Shown here: in pieces, positions 56,255-64,000 of the stretch | Position numbering within the stretch: the stretch's first letter is position 1 | Layout: each line of letters opens with the position of its first letter | Origin: Pseudomonas ovata | GTDB lineage: Bacteria > Pseudomonadota > Gammaproteobacteria > Pseudomonadales > Pseudomonadaceae | Direction: 5' to 3' | Assembly (NCBI RefSeq): GCF_003131185.1 | Contig: NZ_QFFU01000006.1 | Coordinates: forward strand, 1 to 64,000 | Length of the DNA stretch: 64,000 nucleotides | Translations under genes and position numbers: made by a program | The notes under the pieces: model-generated | What the model was told of the DNA's origin: nothing | The model's input: the letters and a program-made list of their open reading frames with translations, nothing else | Databases searched by the model: none

Positions 56255-56309
56255 GGGGCACCTCTAAAAACTACCTGCGTTGTCATCGCCTACGTTTTTA
56301 GAGGCACCC
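56255..56309. mobile_element. 55-bp MITE-like palindrome
   Basis: GGGGCACCTCTAAAAAC and inverted GTTTTTAGAGGCACCC are imperfect terminal repeats about 16 bp long. They are flanked by TAA direct repeats (56252-56254 and 56310-56312), as expected for IS5-type target duplication. The centre codes for nothing. Probably a non-autonomous remnant whose transposase is elsewhere. Confidence 0.6.
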
Positions 56310-56464
56310 TAAGGCGGACAATTAATTGTTGTTCAGGGTGGGGTGTGTAGGTGTTTTCTTTTTGCTTTGTAGGTTTCGTATGGTTTTTGGTTTCGCCATT
56401 AATTAGTTCGAAGAATCTCCGATAGTCCTGATTGCCATCCGCGTATTCATCAGGAGTCATCACC

Positions 56465-57001
56465 ATGTCAAAACCCCTCTGGGGCGATCTTCCGCCCGTG
56501 CTTATCAAATCATCCTCAGTCAAGAAAAGCCCCGTCATGCCCTCCAGCGGACAAGCTCTGCAAGTGCTCAGTGAAGTAGGCGAAAACGCCATTGCGCTCA
56601 ATGCGCAGGCCATGGAAAAGCTGAACATGAAGCCCCTGTTCAAGGGTTTCAATCCCGAGCACATCACGCCCCGGGATCTCAGCCGGGCAGGGATGCTGTT
56701 GTACAAGTCCGGCTTCATCGACAATCTCACCGCCGATCTCATGAGCCGCACCGGCGCCGAGTTCGACCCGAGCGGCAAGGTCATCAATGCCGATGAGCCG
56801 ATCAATGCACTGGAGTTTCTCGCCAACCAGATCGTGGTCATGAAAGAGAAGGGGTTATGGGGCGACGCGTATGCGCAGACATTAATGCCTGATTACGTGC
56901 GCGCTATCCATGTCATCCAGAACCTGCAGGTCTTCGCCCAGTCTGGCGACAGTTATGAAATGCAGAAGGCCAGGATGGCCCAGAGAAACGGCACCGCCTA
57001 G
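56465..57001 (+). CDS. Unknown 178-residue protein beside the cassette
   Basis: Starts MSKPLWGDLPPVLIKSSSVK behind CAGGAGTCATCACC. Ser/Pro-rich first 30 residues, then ALNAQAMEKLNMKPLFKGFN, DLSRAGMLLYKSGFIDNLTA and FDPSGKVINADEPINALEFL. No signal peptide or membrane segment. The last block faintly resembles FDANNTFTVNERRAAWQALQ in the large cassette protein, too weak to claim homology. It is the last gene of islet 2. Function unknown. Confidence 0.75.
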   Translation: MSKPLWGDLPPVLIKSSSVKKSPVMPSSGQALQVLSEVGENAIALNAQAMEKLNMKPLFKGFNPEHITPRDLSRAGMLLYKSGFIDNLTADLMSRTGAEFDPSGKVINADEPINALEFLANQIVVMKEKGLWGDAYAQTLMPDYVRAIHVIQNLQVFAQSGDSYEMQKARMAQRNGTA

Positions 57002-57009
57002 CGGGTGCC

Positions 57010-57813
57010 TCAGTGCAGCGCACGGCTGCCGGGTAACTGGCTCAGCCGGGCACTCAGCCGCAGGCGCTGCAACGGGTCGTCGCTCAGCAGCAGGGCGTGT
57101 TCGAGGTCGAAGCGTTCGGCCTGGGGACAGTCGAGGGTCTGGTACAGGCTGGCGCGGGCCATGTGGTCGCTGCTGGTGGCTTCGCCGAGTTCGACGATGC
57201 GGTTGGCGTCCTTGAGCGCCGAGAGAAAGTCGTCGTTGATCTGGTGCAGATGACGCAGGTTGCGCGACATGCGCTGCAGCAGGCTCAAGGGGCTGGCGCG
57301 CTGCATGTGTTCGACGCGCAAGGTCATGTCGGGGCCGTACTGGCGCACCAGCAGTTCACGGCAGTCCCTGGGGTACAGGCGCCGGCCGCTGCAGGGGTCC
57401 AGTACATGATCGGCGCCGGGCACGCGCAAGAGGAAATGGCCCGGAAAATTCACCCCCTCCATGGGAATGTCCAGGCGCCTGGCAAGTTCCATGGCCACCA
57501 GCGCCAGGCCCAGCGGCTGGCCGCGACGGCGCTGGACGATCTTGTGCAACAGGGCTGATTCGGGCCTGGGCGGGTTCCACTCATCCTGCTGAAAGCCCAG
57601 GCTGCTCAGTTCACGCAGCAATGGCTGGGCCAGTTCGGTGACCGGCAGCACGGGCAACCGGGCGTTGATCTGGCGGTGCAGCCGGTCCATGTCTTCATGG
57701 ATGTGCGGTGGGCTGAAGCTGGAATCGTGCTCGGCACCGATCCATAGCGCGGCTTCGAATACAGCCATTGGCGTGCGTTGCGCACAGGCCAGGCATTGTT
57801 GACGTGGAGTCAT
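57010..57813 (-). CDS. SirB1 family transglutaminase-like protein
   Basis: 267 residues with the SirB1 blocks VQRRRGQPLGLALVAMELAR, DIPMEGVNFPGHFLLRV and LDPCSGRRLYPRDC. A TPR-like C-terminus follows (LYQTLDCPQAERFDLEHALL). No catalytic cysteine triad of active transglutaminases is evident. Function unknown. It begins MTPRQQCLACAQRTPMAVFE. It lies at the right edge of islet 2. Confidence 0.88.
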   Translation of the reverse strand: MTPRQQCLACAQRTPMAVFEAALWIGAEHDSSFSPPHIHEDMDRLHRQINARLPVLPVTELAQPLLRELSSLGFQQDEWNPPRPESALLHKIVQRRRGQPLGLALVAMELARRLDIPMEGVNFPGHFLLRVPGADHVLDPCSGRRLYPRDCRELLVRQYGPDMTLRVEHMQRASPLSLLQRMSRNLRHLHQINDDFLSALKDANRIVELGEATSSDHMARASLYQTLDCPQAERFDLEHALLLSDDPLQRLRLSARLSQLPGSRALH

Positions 57814-58166
57814 GATTTCCCCCCGCTCTTTCCCTGTTCAAACCACTGTCAAGTCGACACGCTCATGTTGTAGCCCTCTGGCCGGGTTTCGTCCAGCGCT
57901 GGCCGTATCGGCATGTGTACAGCTCTGTTCAAGCCACATACACGTCAGCCAGGCCGGGCATATTTTTTGAACCCGGCTACGATTGACAGAAGGTCCATGG
58001 CCAATCTCGGGCGCACCTGGTGCTTATCCATGCCACGCGTTCGAGCCCTGGCAAAGAGTCCCTTGAATGTCGGCCAGCGCACCATTATCCGGTGCCGCCC
58101 GGCGGTTCCATGCAGCCACAAGCTGCGAACCATGAGATCACGCCCCCTGCGTGTCTGGAGTCGGTA

Positions 58167-59267
58167 ATGCCCAATAACAACAATGAGCTTGCGTACACCC
58201 GCTACCTGGCCCCCGATGGCCGCCTTATCGGACCGCTGCCCGGCTGGGCCGATGATTTCAACCTGCTGACCCGGCTGTATCGGCACATGGTGCTGACCCG
58301 GCTGTTCGACCAGAAAACCGTCGCCCTGCAACGCACCGGCCGCATCGGCACCTTTGCCCCGACCCTGGGCCAGGAAGCGATTGGCGTGGCCATCGGCAGC
58401 CTGATGCAGGCCGAAGACGTGCTGGTGCCTTACTACCGCGACACCGCCGTGCAACTGATGCGCGGCGTGCGCATGGACGAGATCCTGCTTTATTGGGGCG
58501 GCGACGAGCGCGGCAGTGCCTACGCCGAGCCCGCGGCAGCGCAGGATTTCCCGCTGTGCGTGCCCATTGCGACCCAGGCCTTGCATGCCTGTGGCGTGGC
58601 CAGTGCCTTCAAGGTGCGCGGTGAGCACCGGGTGGCGGTCACCACCTGTGGCGACGGCGCGACCAGCAAGGGCGACTTTCTTGAAGCGCTCAACGTCGCC
58701 GGCGCCTGGCAGTTGCCAGTGGTGTTCGTGATCAACAACAACCAGTGGGCCATTTCCGTGCCGCGGCGCATCCAGTGCGGTGCCCCGACCCTGGCGCAGA
58801 AGGCCATCGGCGCCGGATTTCATGGCGAGCAGGTCGATGGCAACGACATCCTCGCGGTCTACGACCGCATGCGCATTGCCCTGGACCGGGCCCGCAAGGG
58901 CAAGGGGCCGGTGTTGCTCGAATGCCTGAGCTACCGGCTGGGCGACCACACCACCGCCGACGATGCGACCCGCTATCGCTCGGCCGAAGAAGTGCGCCAG
59001 GCCTGGCAGGAAGAGCCGATCAAACGCCTGCAAAGCTTCATGGCCAGCCAGGGCATCTGGGACGAGGGGCGCGAACAGGCGCTGATCGCCGAGTGCCAGG
59101 TCCAGGTGCAGGACGCCGTCAGTGCTTACGAAAGCCGCGCCCCCCAGCCACCCGAATCGGCCATGGACCATGTCTATGCCCAATGGCCGGCCGCCCTGGC
59201 CGAGCAGCGCGAGTGGTTCATGGAACGGGTCGCACGGCGTGAAGGGGGGCAGTCGCATGAACAATGA
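58167..59267 (+). CDS. pdhA: 2-oxoacid dehydrogenase E1 alpha (pyruvate dehydrogenase type)
   Basis: 366 residues from ATG 58167 (MPNNNNELAYTRYLAPDGRL). The ThDP-binding motif is CGDGATSKGDFLEALNVAG then VFVINNNQWAIS. RIGTFAPTLGQEAIGVAIG is the substrate channel. It decarboxylates a 2-oxoacid as an alpha2beta2 E1. Family similarity is to PdhA/BkdA. In Pseudomonas such an operon (PA3417-3415) is distinct from aceEF and bkdAB. Substrate is unknown. Overlaps the next gene by 11 bp. Confidence 0.92.
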   Translation: MPNNNNELAYTRYLAPDGRLIGPLPGWADDFNLLTRLYRHMVLTRLFDQKTVALQRTGRIGTFAPTLGQEAIGVAIGSLMQAEDVLVPYYRDTAVQLMRGVRMDEILLYWGGDERGSAYAEPAAAQDFPLCVPIATQALHACGVASAFKVRGEHRVAVTTCGDGATSKGDFLEALNVAGAWQLPVVFVINNNQWAISVPRRIQCGAPTLAQKAIGAGFHGEQVDGNDILAVYDRMRIALDRARKGKGPVLLECLSYRLGDHTTADDATRYRSAEEVRQAWQEEPIKRLQSFMASQGIWDEGREQALIAECQVQVQDAVSAYESRAPQPPESAMDHVYAQWPAALAEQREWFMERVARREGGQSHEQ

Positions 59268-60243
59268 CAAGATCACCTTGCTCGAAGCGGTCAATATGGC
59301 CTTGCACCGGGCCATGACCGAAGACGAAAACGTGGTGGTGCTGGGCGAGGATGTCGGGGTCAACGGCGGGGTGTTCCGGGCCACCCAGGGGTTGCGCGAC
59401 AGTTTCGGCTTCAAGCGCGTGATCGACTCGCCGCTGGCCGAAACCATGCTTGGCGGCCTGGCGGTCGGCATGGCTGCCCAGGGCCTGAAACCGGTCATGG
59501 AAATCCAGTTCCTGGGCTTTATCTATGCGGCCATGGAGCATCTGGTGTCACACGCCAGCCGCTTGCGTAACCGCACCCGTGGCCGCCTGACCTGCCCGAT
59601 GGTACTGCGTGCGCCGATGGGCGCCGGCATTCGCGCACCCGAGCATCACAGTGAAAGCACCGAAGCGTTGTTTGCCCATATCCCGGGCCTGCGCGTGGTC
59701 ATTCCCTCATCGCCGGCCCGGGCCTATGGCCTGCTGCTGGCGTCCATCGACGACCCGGACCCGGTGATTTTCCTCGAGCCGACCCGGCTCTACCGCATGA
59801 ACCCGCAACCGCTGCTCGACGATGGCAAGCGCCTGCCGCTGGACACCTGCTTCACCTTGCGTGAAGGCAGCGATATCACCCTGATCAGTTGGGGCGCCAG
59901 CGTGCACGAAACCCTGCAGGCGGCCCAGGCGCTGGCCGAGCGGGGCATTTCGGCAGAAGTCATCGACGTCGCCTGCATCAAGCCACTCGACCTCGACACC
60001 CTCGAGGCCTCGGTGCGCAAGACCGGGCGTTGCGTGATCGTCCACGAAGCGCCGCGCTCGTGCGGAGTGGGTGCCGAAATCGCCGCCAGCCTGTACGAGC
60101 GCGCCTTGCTCGACCTGCAGGCGCCGATCCAGCGCGTGACCGCCCCGGACATCCCGCCGCCGCTGTACCGGCTGGAGCAGCTGTACATGCCTGGCGTCGA
60201 AGACATTCTGCACGCCTGCGACACCGCGCTGGACTACGCCTGA
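59257..60243 (+). CDS. pdhB: 2-oxoacid dehydrogenase E1 beta
   Basis: 328 residues from ATG 59257 (MNNDKITLLEAVNMALHRAM), overlapping the alpha gene. Conserved VVVLGEDVGVNGGVFRATQG, GLAVGMAAQGLKPVMEIQFL and APMGAGIRAPEHHSEST, the transketolase-like beta subunit pattern. It supplies the second half of the E1 active site. Gap of 16 bp to the E2 gene. Confidence 0.94.
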   Translation: MNNDKITLLEAVNMALHRAMTEDENVVVLGEDVGVNGGVFRATQGLRDSFGFKRVIDSPLAETMLGGLAVGMAAQGLKPVMEIQFLGFIYAAMEHLVSHASRLRNRTRGRLTCPMVLRAPMGAGIRAPEHHSESTEALFAHIPGLRVVIPSSPARAYGLLLASIDDPDPVIFLEPTRLYRMNPQPLLDDGKRLPLDTCFTLREGSDITLISWGASVHETLQAAQALAERGISAEVIDVACIKPLDLDTLEASVRKTGRCVIVHEAPRSCGVGAEIAASLYERALLDLQAPIQRVTAPDIPPPLYRLEQLYMPGVEDILHACDTALDYA

Positions 60244-60259
60244 ACCCGAGGAGGTTGCG

Positions 60260-61363
60260 ATGAAATTTTTCAAACTGCCCGACCTGGGCGAAGGCCTGCA
60301 AGAAGCTGAAGTGGTGCAATGGCACGTCAAGGCCGGCGACAGCGTCAAGGCCGACCAGTTGCTGGTGTCGGTCGAAACGGCCAAGGCCCTGGTCGATATT
60401 CCCGCGCCGTATGACGGGGTGGTGGCCAAGCTGTTCGGCAGCGACGGTGAAGTCCTGCATGTGGGCGAACCGTTGATTGCCTTCGAAGGCGAGGGCGACA
60501 ACGGCACGGTGGTCGGCAAGCTCGAAGGCGGTGGCAGCCATGCAGACCAGTTCTTTGTGGGCGCGGCGCCCTCGACCCGCGAACACCTGGCCGCCCGTGC
60601 CACGCCTGCGGTGCGGCAACTGGCGCGCCAACTGGGGGTTGAACTCAATGGCCTGAGCGGCTCGGGCAGCGACGGGCTGATCACGCGCAGCGACGTGGAG
60701 GGTGCCGCCCAGGCCGAGCGTGATCGTTTTGGCGGCCAGAAGCTGCGCGGGGTGCGGCGCAGCATGGCCATCAACATGGCTCGCTCGCATGCCGAAGTGG
60801 TGCCGGTCACCCTGTTTGCCGATGCCGACCTGCACGCCTGGGGCCAGGCCCGCGACCCGCTGATCCGCATCGGCAAGGCCATGGCCGAGGCGTGCAAGGT
60901 CGAGCCGGTGCTCAACAGTTGGTTCGAAGGCAAGTCGCTGTCGATTCGTCAGCACGAAAAGCTGGACCTGGGCATTGCCGTGGACACGCCCGACGGCTTG
61001 TTCGTGCCGGTGCTACGCGACGTGGGCAATCGCAGTGCGCAGGACCTCAAGGACGGCCTGAACCGGTTGCGCAACGATGTAAAGGCCCGCTCCATTCCAC
61101 CGCAAGAGATGATGGGCGCGACCATTACCCTGTCTAACTTCGGCACGTTGTTCGGGCGTTATGCCAATCCGGTGGTGGTGCCGCCGCAAGTGGCGATTCT
61201 CGGTGCCGGTGGCATTCGTGACGAGCCGGTGGCGGTCAACGGCGAAGTGGTGATTCATCCCATCCTGCCGTTGTCCCTGACCTTCGATCACCGGGCGGTG
61301 CCCGGCGGCGAGGCGGCGCGCTTCTTCAAGGCACTGGTGCAGGCCTTGGAACAACCCGAGTAA
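60260..61363 (+). CDS. Dihydrolipoamide acyltransferase (E2) with altered HxxxDG motif
   Basis: 367 residues. A single lipoyl domain (1-80) has the lipoylated lysine in VSVETAKALVDIP. The peripheral-subunit-binding domain (about 115-155) is ATPAVRQLARQLGVELNGLS. The catalytic domain follows. The active-site block reads LTFDHRAVPGGEAARFF, where the usual HRxxDG aspartate is proline. E3 is not encoded here. Forms a 2-oxoacid dehydrogenase with the two E1 genes upstream. Acyl substrate unknown. Confidence 0.9.
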   Translation: MKFFKLPDLGEGLQEAEVVQWHVKAGDSVKADQLLVSVETAKALVDIPAPYDGVVAKLFGSDGEVLHVGEPLIAFEGEGDNGTVVGKLEGGGSHADQFFVGAAPSTREHLAARATPAVRQLARQLGVELNGLSGSGSDGLITRSDVEGAAQAERDRFGGQKLRGVRRSMAINMARSHAEVVPVTLFADADLHAWGQARDPLIRIGKAMAEACKVEPVLNSWFEGKSLSIRQHEKLDLGIAVDTPDGLFVPVLRDVGNRSAQDLKDGLNRLRNDVKARSIPPQEMMGATITLSNFGTLFGRYANPVVVPPQVAILGAGGIRDEPVAVNGEVVIHPILPLSLTFDHRAVPGGEAARFFKALVQALEQPE

Positions 61364-61568
61364 AGACGGGCGAGGTGCAGCTGTCGGATGTGCAGGTTCG
61401 ACAGCTGCGCGGGTCACGCCACCCACCACGGCGGATTCGTCCAGTTTTGGCAACAGACCTGGACAGAATCCGGCGTTTTTCAGCGCGCCTGTTTTCTCTA
61501 CGCTCACCCGTCTGAACAATGCGACGCCTTACCTAGTGTCGCTCAAGACCATTGAAAGGGTGAAGCCT

Positions 61569-62273
61569 GTGCAAAATCCGCCTGCTCGACTGCCTGAACC
61601 GCTGCACATCAACTACCTGTTCGATCCGCTGTGCGGCTGGTGCTACGGCGCCTCTCCGGTGCTTGAGCAACTTGTCGGCCTGCCGGGCTTGACGGTCGAA
61701 TTCTGCCCGACAGGCCTGTTTGCCGACCGGCAGTCACGCGAGATGAATGCAGGCTTTGCCGACTATGCCTGGTCGAACGATCAGCGCATTGCCCGGCTGA
61801 CCGGGCAGCGTTTTACCGAGGCGTATCGGAGCCAGGTGCTGGCCGATCACGCCACGCGGTTCGACTCGGGGCCTGCAACACGGGCATTGACCGCCGTGGC
61901 GGTTACGGCTCCGGCGTTTGAATATGCGGCCTTGAACGCCATCCAGCAGGCGCGTTATGTCGACGGGCTGGATATCACCCAGGAGAAGGTACTGGTTCAG
62001 GTGCTCAATGAGCTGGGGCTGATGCAGGCGGCCGACCTGTTGTGCACGCAGGCCGATACGCTGTTGACGCTCAACGCGGCACGCCTGGCGAAGGGCCGCT
62101 CGATCATGACCACGCTGGGCATCAATGGTGTGCCGGCACTGGTGGTCGGCCAGGGCGAAAACCTGCGTGCGGTGGACACCAGCGGGCTGTTTACCCGCCT
62201 GGAGGCCGTGCTGGAGACCCTGGCTGTGAGCAGTGGAGCGGCAGGGTCCGCACTTATCAGACACACCGTATGA
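61569..62273 (+). CDS. DsbA-family protein, FrnE-like
   Basis: 234 residues from GTG 61569 (in-frame GTGs also at 61536 and 61560). The thioredoxin-like redox motif is FDPLCGWCYGASP, and LGINGVPALVVGQGE carries the cis-Pro loop (GVP). No signal peptide, so cytoplasmic FrnE-type thiol oxidoreductase or isomerase. Stand-alone, followed by a BIME. Confidence 0.87.
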   Translation: MQNPPARLPEPLHINYLFDPLCGWCYGASPVLEQLVGLPGLTVEFCPTGLFADRQSREMNAGFADYAWSNDQRIARLTGQRFTEAYRSQVLADHATRFDSGPATRALTAVAVTAPAFEYAALNAIQQARYVDGLDITQEKVLVQVLNELGLMQAADLLCTQADTLLTLNAARLAKGRSIMTTLGINGVPALVVGQGENLRAVDTSGLFTRLEAVLETLAVSSGAAGSALIRHTV

Positions 62274-62295
62274 TCGGCCTGGAATCACCCCCATA

Positions 62296-62379
62296 GGCGC
62301 GACCAGCGGTCGCGAATGCAATCTTTCAGGCCCTGACGATTTTGCATGAACCGGCCCTTTCGCGACCGCTAGTCGCGCC
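62296..62379. repeat. BIME (GGCGCGACCAGCGGTCGCGAA type)
   Basis: GGCGCGACCAGCGGTCGCG (from 62296) and inverted TTCGCGACCGCTAGTCGCGC (from 62359) differ at one base and enclose about 42 bp. It lies between the DsbA-family gene and convergent yebG. Confidence 0.75.
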
Positions 62380-62410
62380 TGCAGCCTCAGCGTCAAGCGT
62401 CGCGAAATTG

Positions 62411-62674
62411 TCACTCGGCTTTGGCAGCATTGATCAGCTCGTTCAAGGCATCGGGCTGGCTCTTGAATGCACGGGCGAAGACATCGCGGTTCTTGGCCAT
62501 GTAGATCCCGGCCTCTTCAAGCTGCTCTTCGCTTAACGAAGGTATGGCGTTTTTCAGGACTGATCCAAGCAACTCGGCGAGTTCCAGCATCTTGTCATGA
62601 CGGTCAGCTTCGGCTTTATCCATGAACAAACGCTCCAGATCTCGGCTGCTGCGGTATACCACTTCGACGGCCAT
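62411..62674 (-). CDS. yebG: YebG family SOS-inducible protein
   Basis: 87 residues, MAVEVVYRSSRDLERLFMDK, then RHDKMLELAELLGSVLKNAI and AKNRDVFARAFKSQPDALNE, closely matching YebG. Function in DNA damage response is not known in detail. GAGGTGGTGA precedes the ATG. A LexA box lies 39-54 bp upstream of the start, so it should be DNA-damage inducible. Confidence 0.93.
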   Translation of the reverse strand: MAVEVVYRSSRDLERLFMDKAEADRHDKMLELAELLGSVLKNAIPSLSEEQLEEAGIYMAKNRDVFARAFKSQPDALNELINAAKAE

Positions 62675-62712
62675 TCACCACCTCACAAGCCTTCCAGATG
62701 AAATTACGATAA

Positions 62713-62728
62713 CTGTGTTTTTATACAG
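62713..62728 (-). promoter_or_regulatory. LexA SOS box upstream of yebG
   Basis: CTGTGTTTTTATACAG gives the CTGT-N8-ACAG palindrome. Placement about 40 bp upstream of the yebG start agrees with LexA control in gammaproteobacteria. Confidence 0.85.
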
Positions 62729-62891
62729 TGCCGAGCATACGCCATTCTGCCCCTCCATGCATAGTGGCTCATGAGGTTCTTTTCAGTGGCGAGGGTGCCC
62801 TTGCGACAACTGGCCGCGCCTGCGGCACTGGATCTGGCCTTGATCCTGCTTTACAAACCCCGCACGAATCAGGGTCTTGAGGAAACAGAAC

Positions 62892-63365
62892 ATGAAGTGG
62901 GCAAACAACAGCCGCAAGCGCATGCACGATGGCGCCAATTCCATCGGGAACCTGCTGGTCGAGGGGTTTCACTATATGGGGCTGTTCGCCATTGGCGGGG
63001 TCACCGCCTGGGCCTCGGTCATGGCCTTCATGGAGATGCTCGACAAGGGGCATGCCAGTATTGATGACATCCTGCTGCTGTTCATCTACCTGGAGCTGGG
63101 GGCGATGGTGGGGATCTATTTCAAGACCAACCACCTCCCGATCCGCTTTTTGCTGTACATCGCCATCACCGCGCTGACCCGCTACCTGATCGGTGATGTC
63201 TCGCACCACAAGGCACCGGAAGTGGGCCTGCTGTACATGTGCGGCGGGATCTTCCTGCTGGCGCTGTCAGTCGTGGCGGTGCGCTATGCCTCGTACAAGT
63301 TTCCGTCCAGCAAGGCGATCGACTCGACCGGCGAGTACGTCGGCGATAACGTCTCGGAAAAATGA
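62892..63365 (+). CDS. psiE: PsiE-family phosphate-starvation-inducible membrane protein
   Basis: 157 residues from ATG 62892 (MKWANNSRKRMHDGANSIGN). Four hydrophobic segments (GLFAIGGVTAWASVMAFMEM, ILLLFIYLELGAMVGIYF, FLLYIAITALTRYLIGDV, VGLLYMCGGIFLLALSVVAV). PsiE family, inner membrane, function unknown. A terminator follows. Confidence 0.9.
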   Translation: MKWANNSRKRMHDGANSIGNLLVEGFHYMGLFAIGGVTAWASVMAFMEMLDKGHASIDDILLLFIYLELGAMVGIYFKTNHLPIRFLLYIAITALTRYLIGDVSHHKAPEVGLLYMCGGIFLLALSVVAVRYASYKFPSSKAIDSTGEYVGDNVSEK

Positions 63366-63393
63366 GGGCGGGGTGAGTCACTGCGCCAGATAA

Positions 63394-63426
63394 CAAAATG
63401 CCCCGTCATTGTGCGGGGCATTTTTG
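63394..63426 (+). terminator. Terminator after psiE
   Basis: AAAATGCCCCG TCATTGTG CGGGGCATTTTTG, with T5, 30 bp after the psiE stop. It may also serve the convergent DUF3509 gene. Confidence 0.85.
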
Positions 63427-63444
63427 TCTGTGCGGCGTGTTCAG

Positions 63445-63789
63445 TCAGAGACCGGCCGCCAGGTTGGGGCGGCTGCGCAGCCACTGGTGCGGCGTGGCGG
63501 GGACGGTCAACTGTTTGATCCGGTCACTATCGGTCATGGCCGCCAGGATGCTCACGGCACTGTGCCCTTGCTCGATGGCAATGCCGAACTGCACGCTCTC
63601 GATCAGGCGGCGCAGGCGCTTGGGCTCATTGCGCTGCTCGGGGCTGATCAGCCGTTTGGCGACCACGCCGGCATCGTTGGACAACGTCAGCATGATGCTG
63701 CCGTCCAGTCCTTGAATACTGAGGTTCACCCGGTAGTCGGGGTGAAAGGTGTCAGTGATCATCTGAAAAGGATTGTCCGGGTTGTCCAT
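63445..63789 (-). CDS. DUF3509-like small protein
   Basis: 114 residues from ATG 63789 (MDNPDNPFQMITDTFHPDYR). NLSIQGLDGSIMLTLSNDAG and a RLRRLIESVQFGIAIEQG helix match what I know of DUF3509, a Pseudomonas family. Function unknown. The longer frame to 63885 is not family-like. Convergent with psiE. Confidence 0.75.
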   Translation of the reverse strand: MDNPDNPFQMITDTFHPDYRVNLSIQGLDGSIMLTLSNDAGVVAKRLISPEQRNEPKRLRRLIESVQFGIAIEQGHSAVSILAAMTDSDRIKQLTVPATPHQWLRSRPNLAAGL

Positions 63790-63881
63790 GGTTGATACCT
63801 GCTCATGAGTTCTGCATAACGTAGGTTCTGCATAAGTTGACCGGGTACTGCTCCCTTTGGTTCTCGATGGCAGATAAGCGG

Positions 63882-64000
63882 TCACGGATGGATCGGGTTC
63901 GATACAGCGTAGTCGTCCGGCTCGTGTTGCGGTGGTACATCCGCGACGGTTGTGGCGTCAGGGGCGACGTCAGGGTTCATGCACGCTTCAGGCCATAGCT
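63882..64000 (-). CDS. C-terminal fragment of an unidentified gene at the right edge
   Basis: On the minus strand an open frame enters from beyond the window and ends TVADVPPQHEPDDYAVSNPI-HP, then TGA at 63884-63882. The acidic Pro-rich tail looks like coding sequence, but only about 39 codons are visible. Could also be non-coding. Confidence 0.35.
   Translation of the reverse strand, partial: LWPEACMNPDVAPDATTVADVPPQHEPDDYAVSNPIHP

Overview
The window looks like a chromosomal segment of a Pseudomonas of the P. putida group. The evidence is high GC, Pseudomonas-type proteins throughout (PA4642-like, DUF3509, Mqo, DUF1302/DUF1329, YebG, TIGR02450) and gene order matching what I recall of P. 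putida around phrB-hemH-uraA-upp, mqo, pta and trxB. No rRNA, tRNA, CRISPR array, prophage or intact transposase gene was seen.

Layout. 0.1-4.9 kb: a minus-strand photolyase / MerR (class II LitR-like) / DUF523-DUF1722 operon and a renalase-like oxidoreductase pair, with regularly spaced TTGTACAA-type half-sites at their promoters. 5.1-10.8 kb: TIGR01777 epimerase, hemH, uraA-upp, a hypoxanthine phosphoribosyltransferase and two small Pseudomonas proteins. 10.8-15.3 kb: an amino-acid-type ABC transporter lacking a local ATPase, divergent from a homocysteine S-methyltransferase, then mqo. 15.9-24.8 kb: lipoproteins, an acyltransferase, a CPXCG/DUF2007/YedK-like operon, a dCache chemoreceptor, an M48 lipoprotein protease with a catalytically degenerate twin, and a TMEM165/GDT1 manganese transporter behind a yybP-ykoY-like riboswitch. 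25-34 kb: RsmC-like methyltransferase, hydroxyacid dehydrogenase, LysE exporter, and an acyl-CoA ligase / DUF1302 / DUF1329 module. 33.8-42.2 kb: HD-GYP protein, OmpA lipoprotein, acyltransferase-pta-DUF3565, slyD, glutathione peroxidase, glycosyltransferase. 44.5-51.9 kb: cysZ, peroxiredoxin-trxB, a tetrahydromonapterin cluster (folM-folE-folX-DUF1244-HopJ family), a PilZ-like protein and a MioC-like flavodoxin. 57-64 kb: SirB1, a three-gene 2-oxoacid dehydrogenase complex, DsbA-family protein, SOS-regulated yebG, psiE, DUF3509.

Two AT-richer accessory islets interrupt this core. Islet 1 (about 42.2-44.5 kb) holds a broken flhE-like gene with two single-base lesions and an exact-period (673 bp) tandem duplication of an unknown 210-residue protein. 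Islet 2 (about 51.9-57.0 kb) holds a duplicated two-gene cassette: a small secreted protein followed by a large 444-446 residue protein. A conserved hairpin lies between the two genes, and a conserved CCTACA-N17-CCTACA element lies upstream of each copy. A 55-bp MITE-like palindrome and another unknown gene sit beside it. I recognise no function for these proteins. The duplicated cassette is the best candidate for an undescribed system here.

Intergenic gaps carry several families of REP/BIME-type inverted repeats. Twice they sit inside short tandem duplications that also copied the end or start of a neighbouring gene (phrB 3' end; rsmC 5' end with hprA 3' end).
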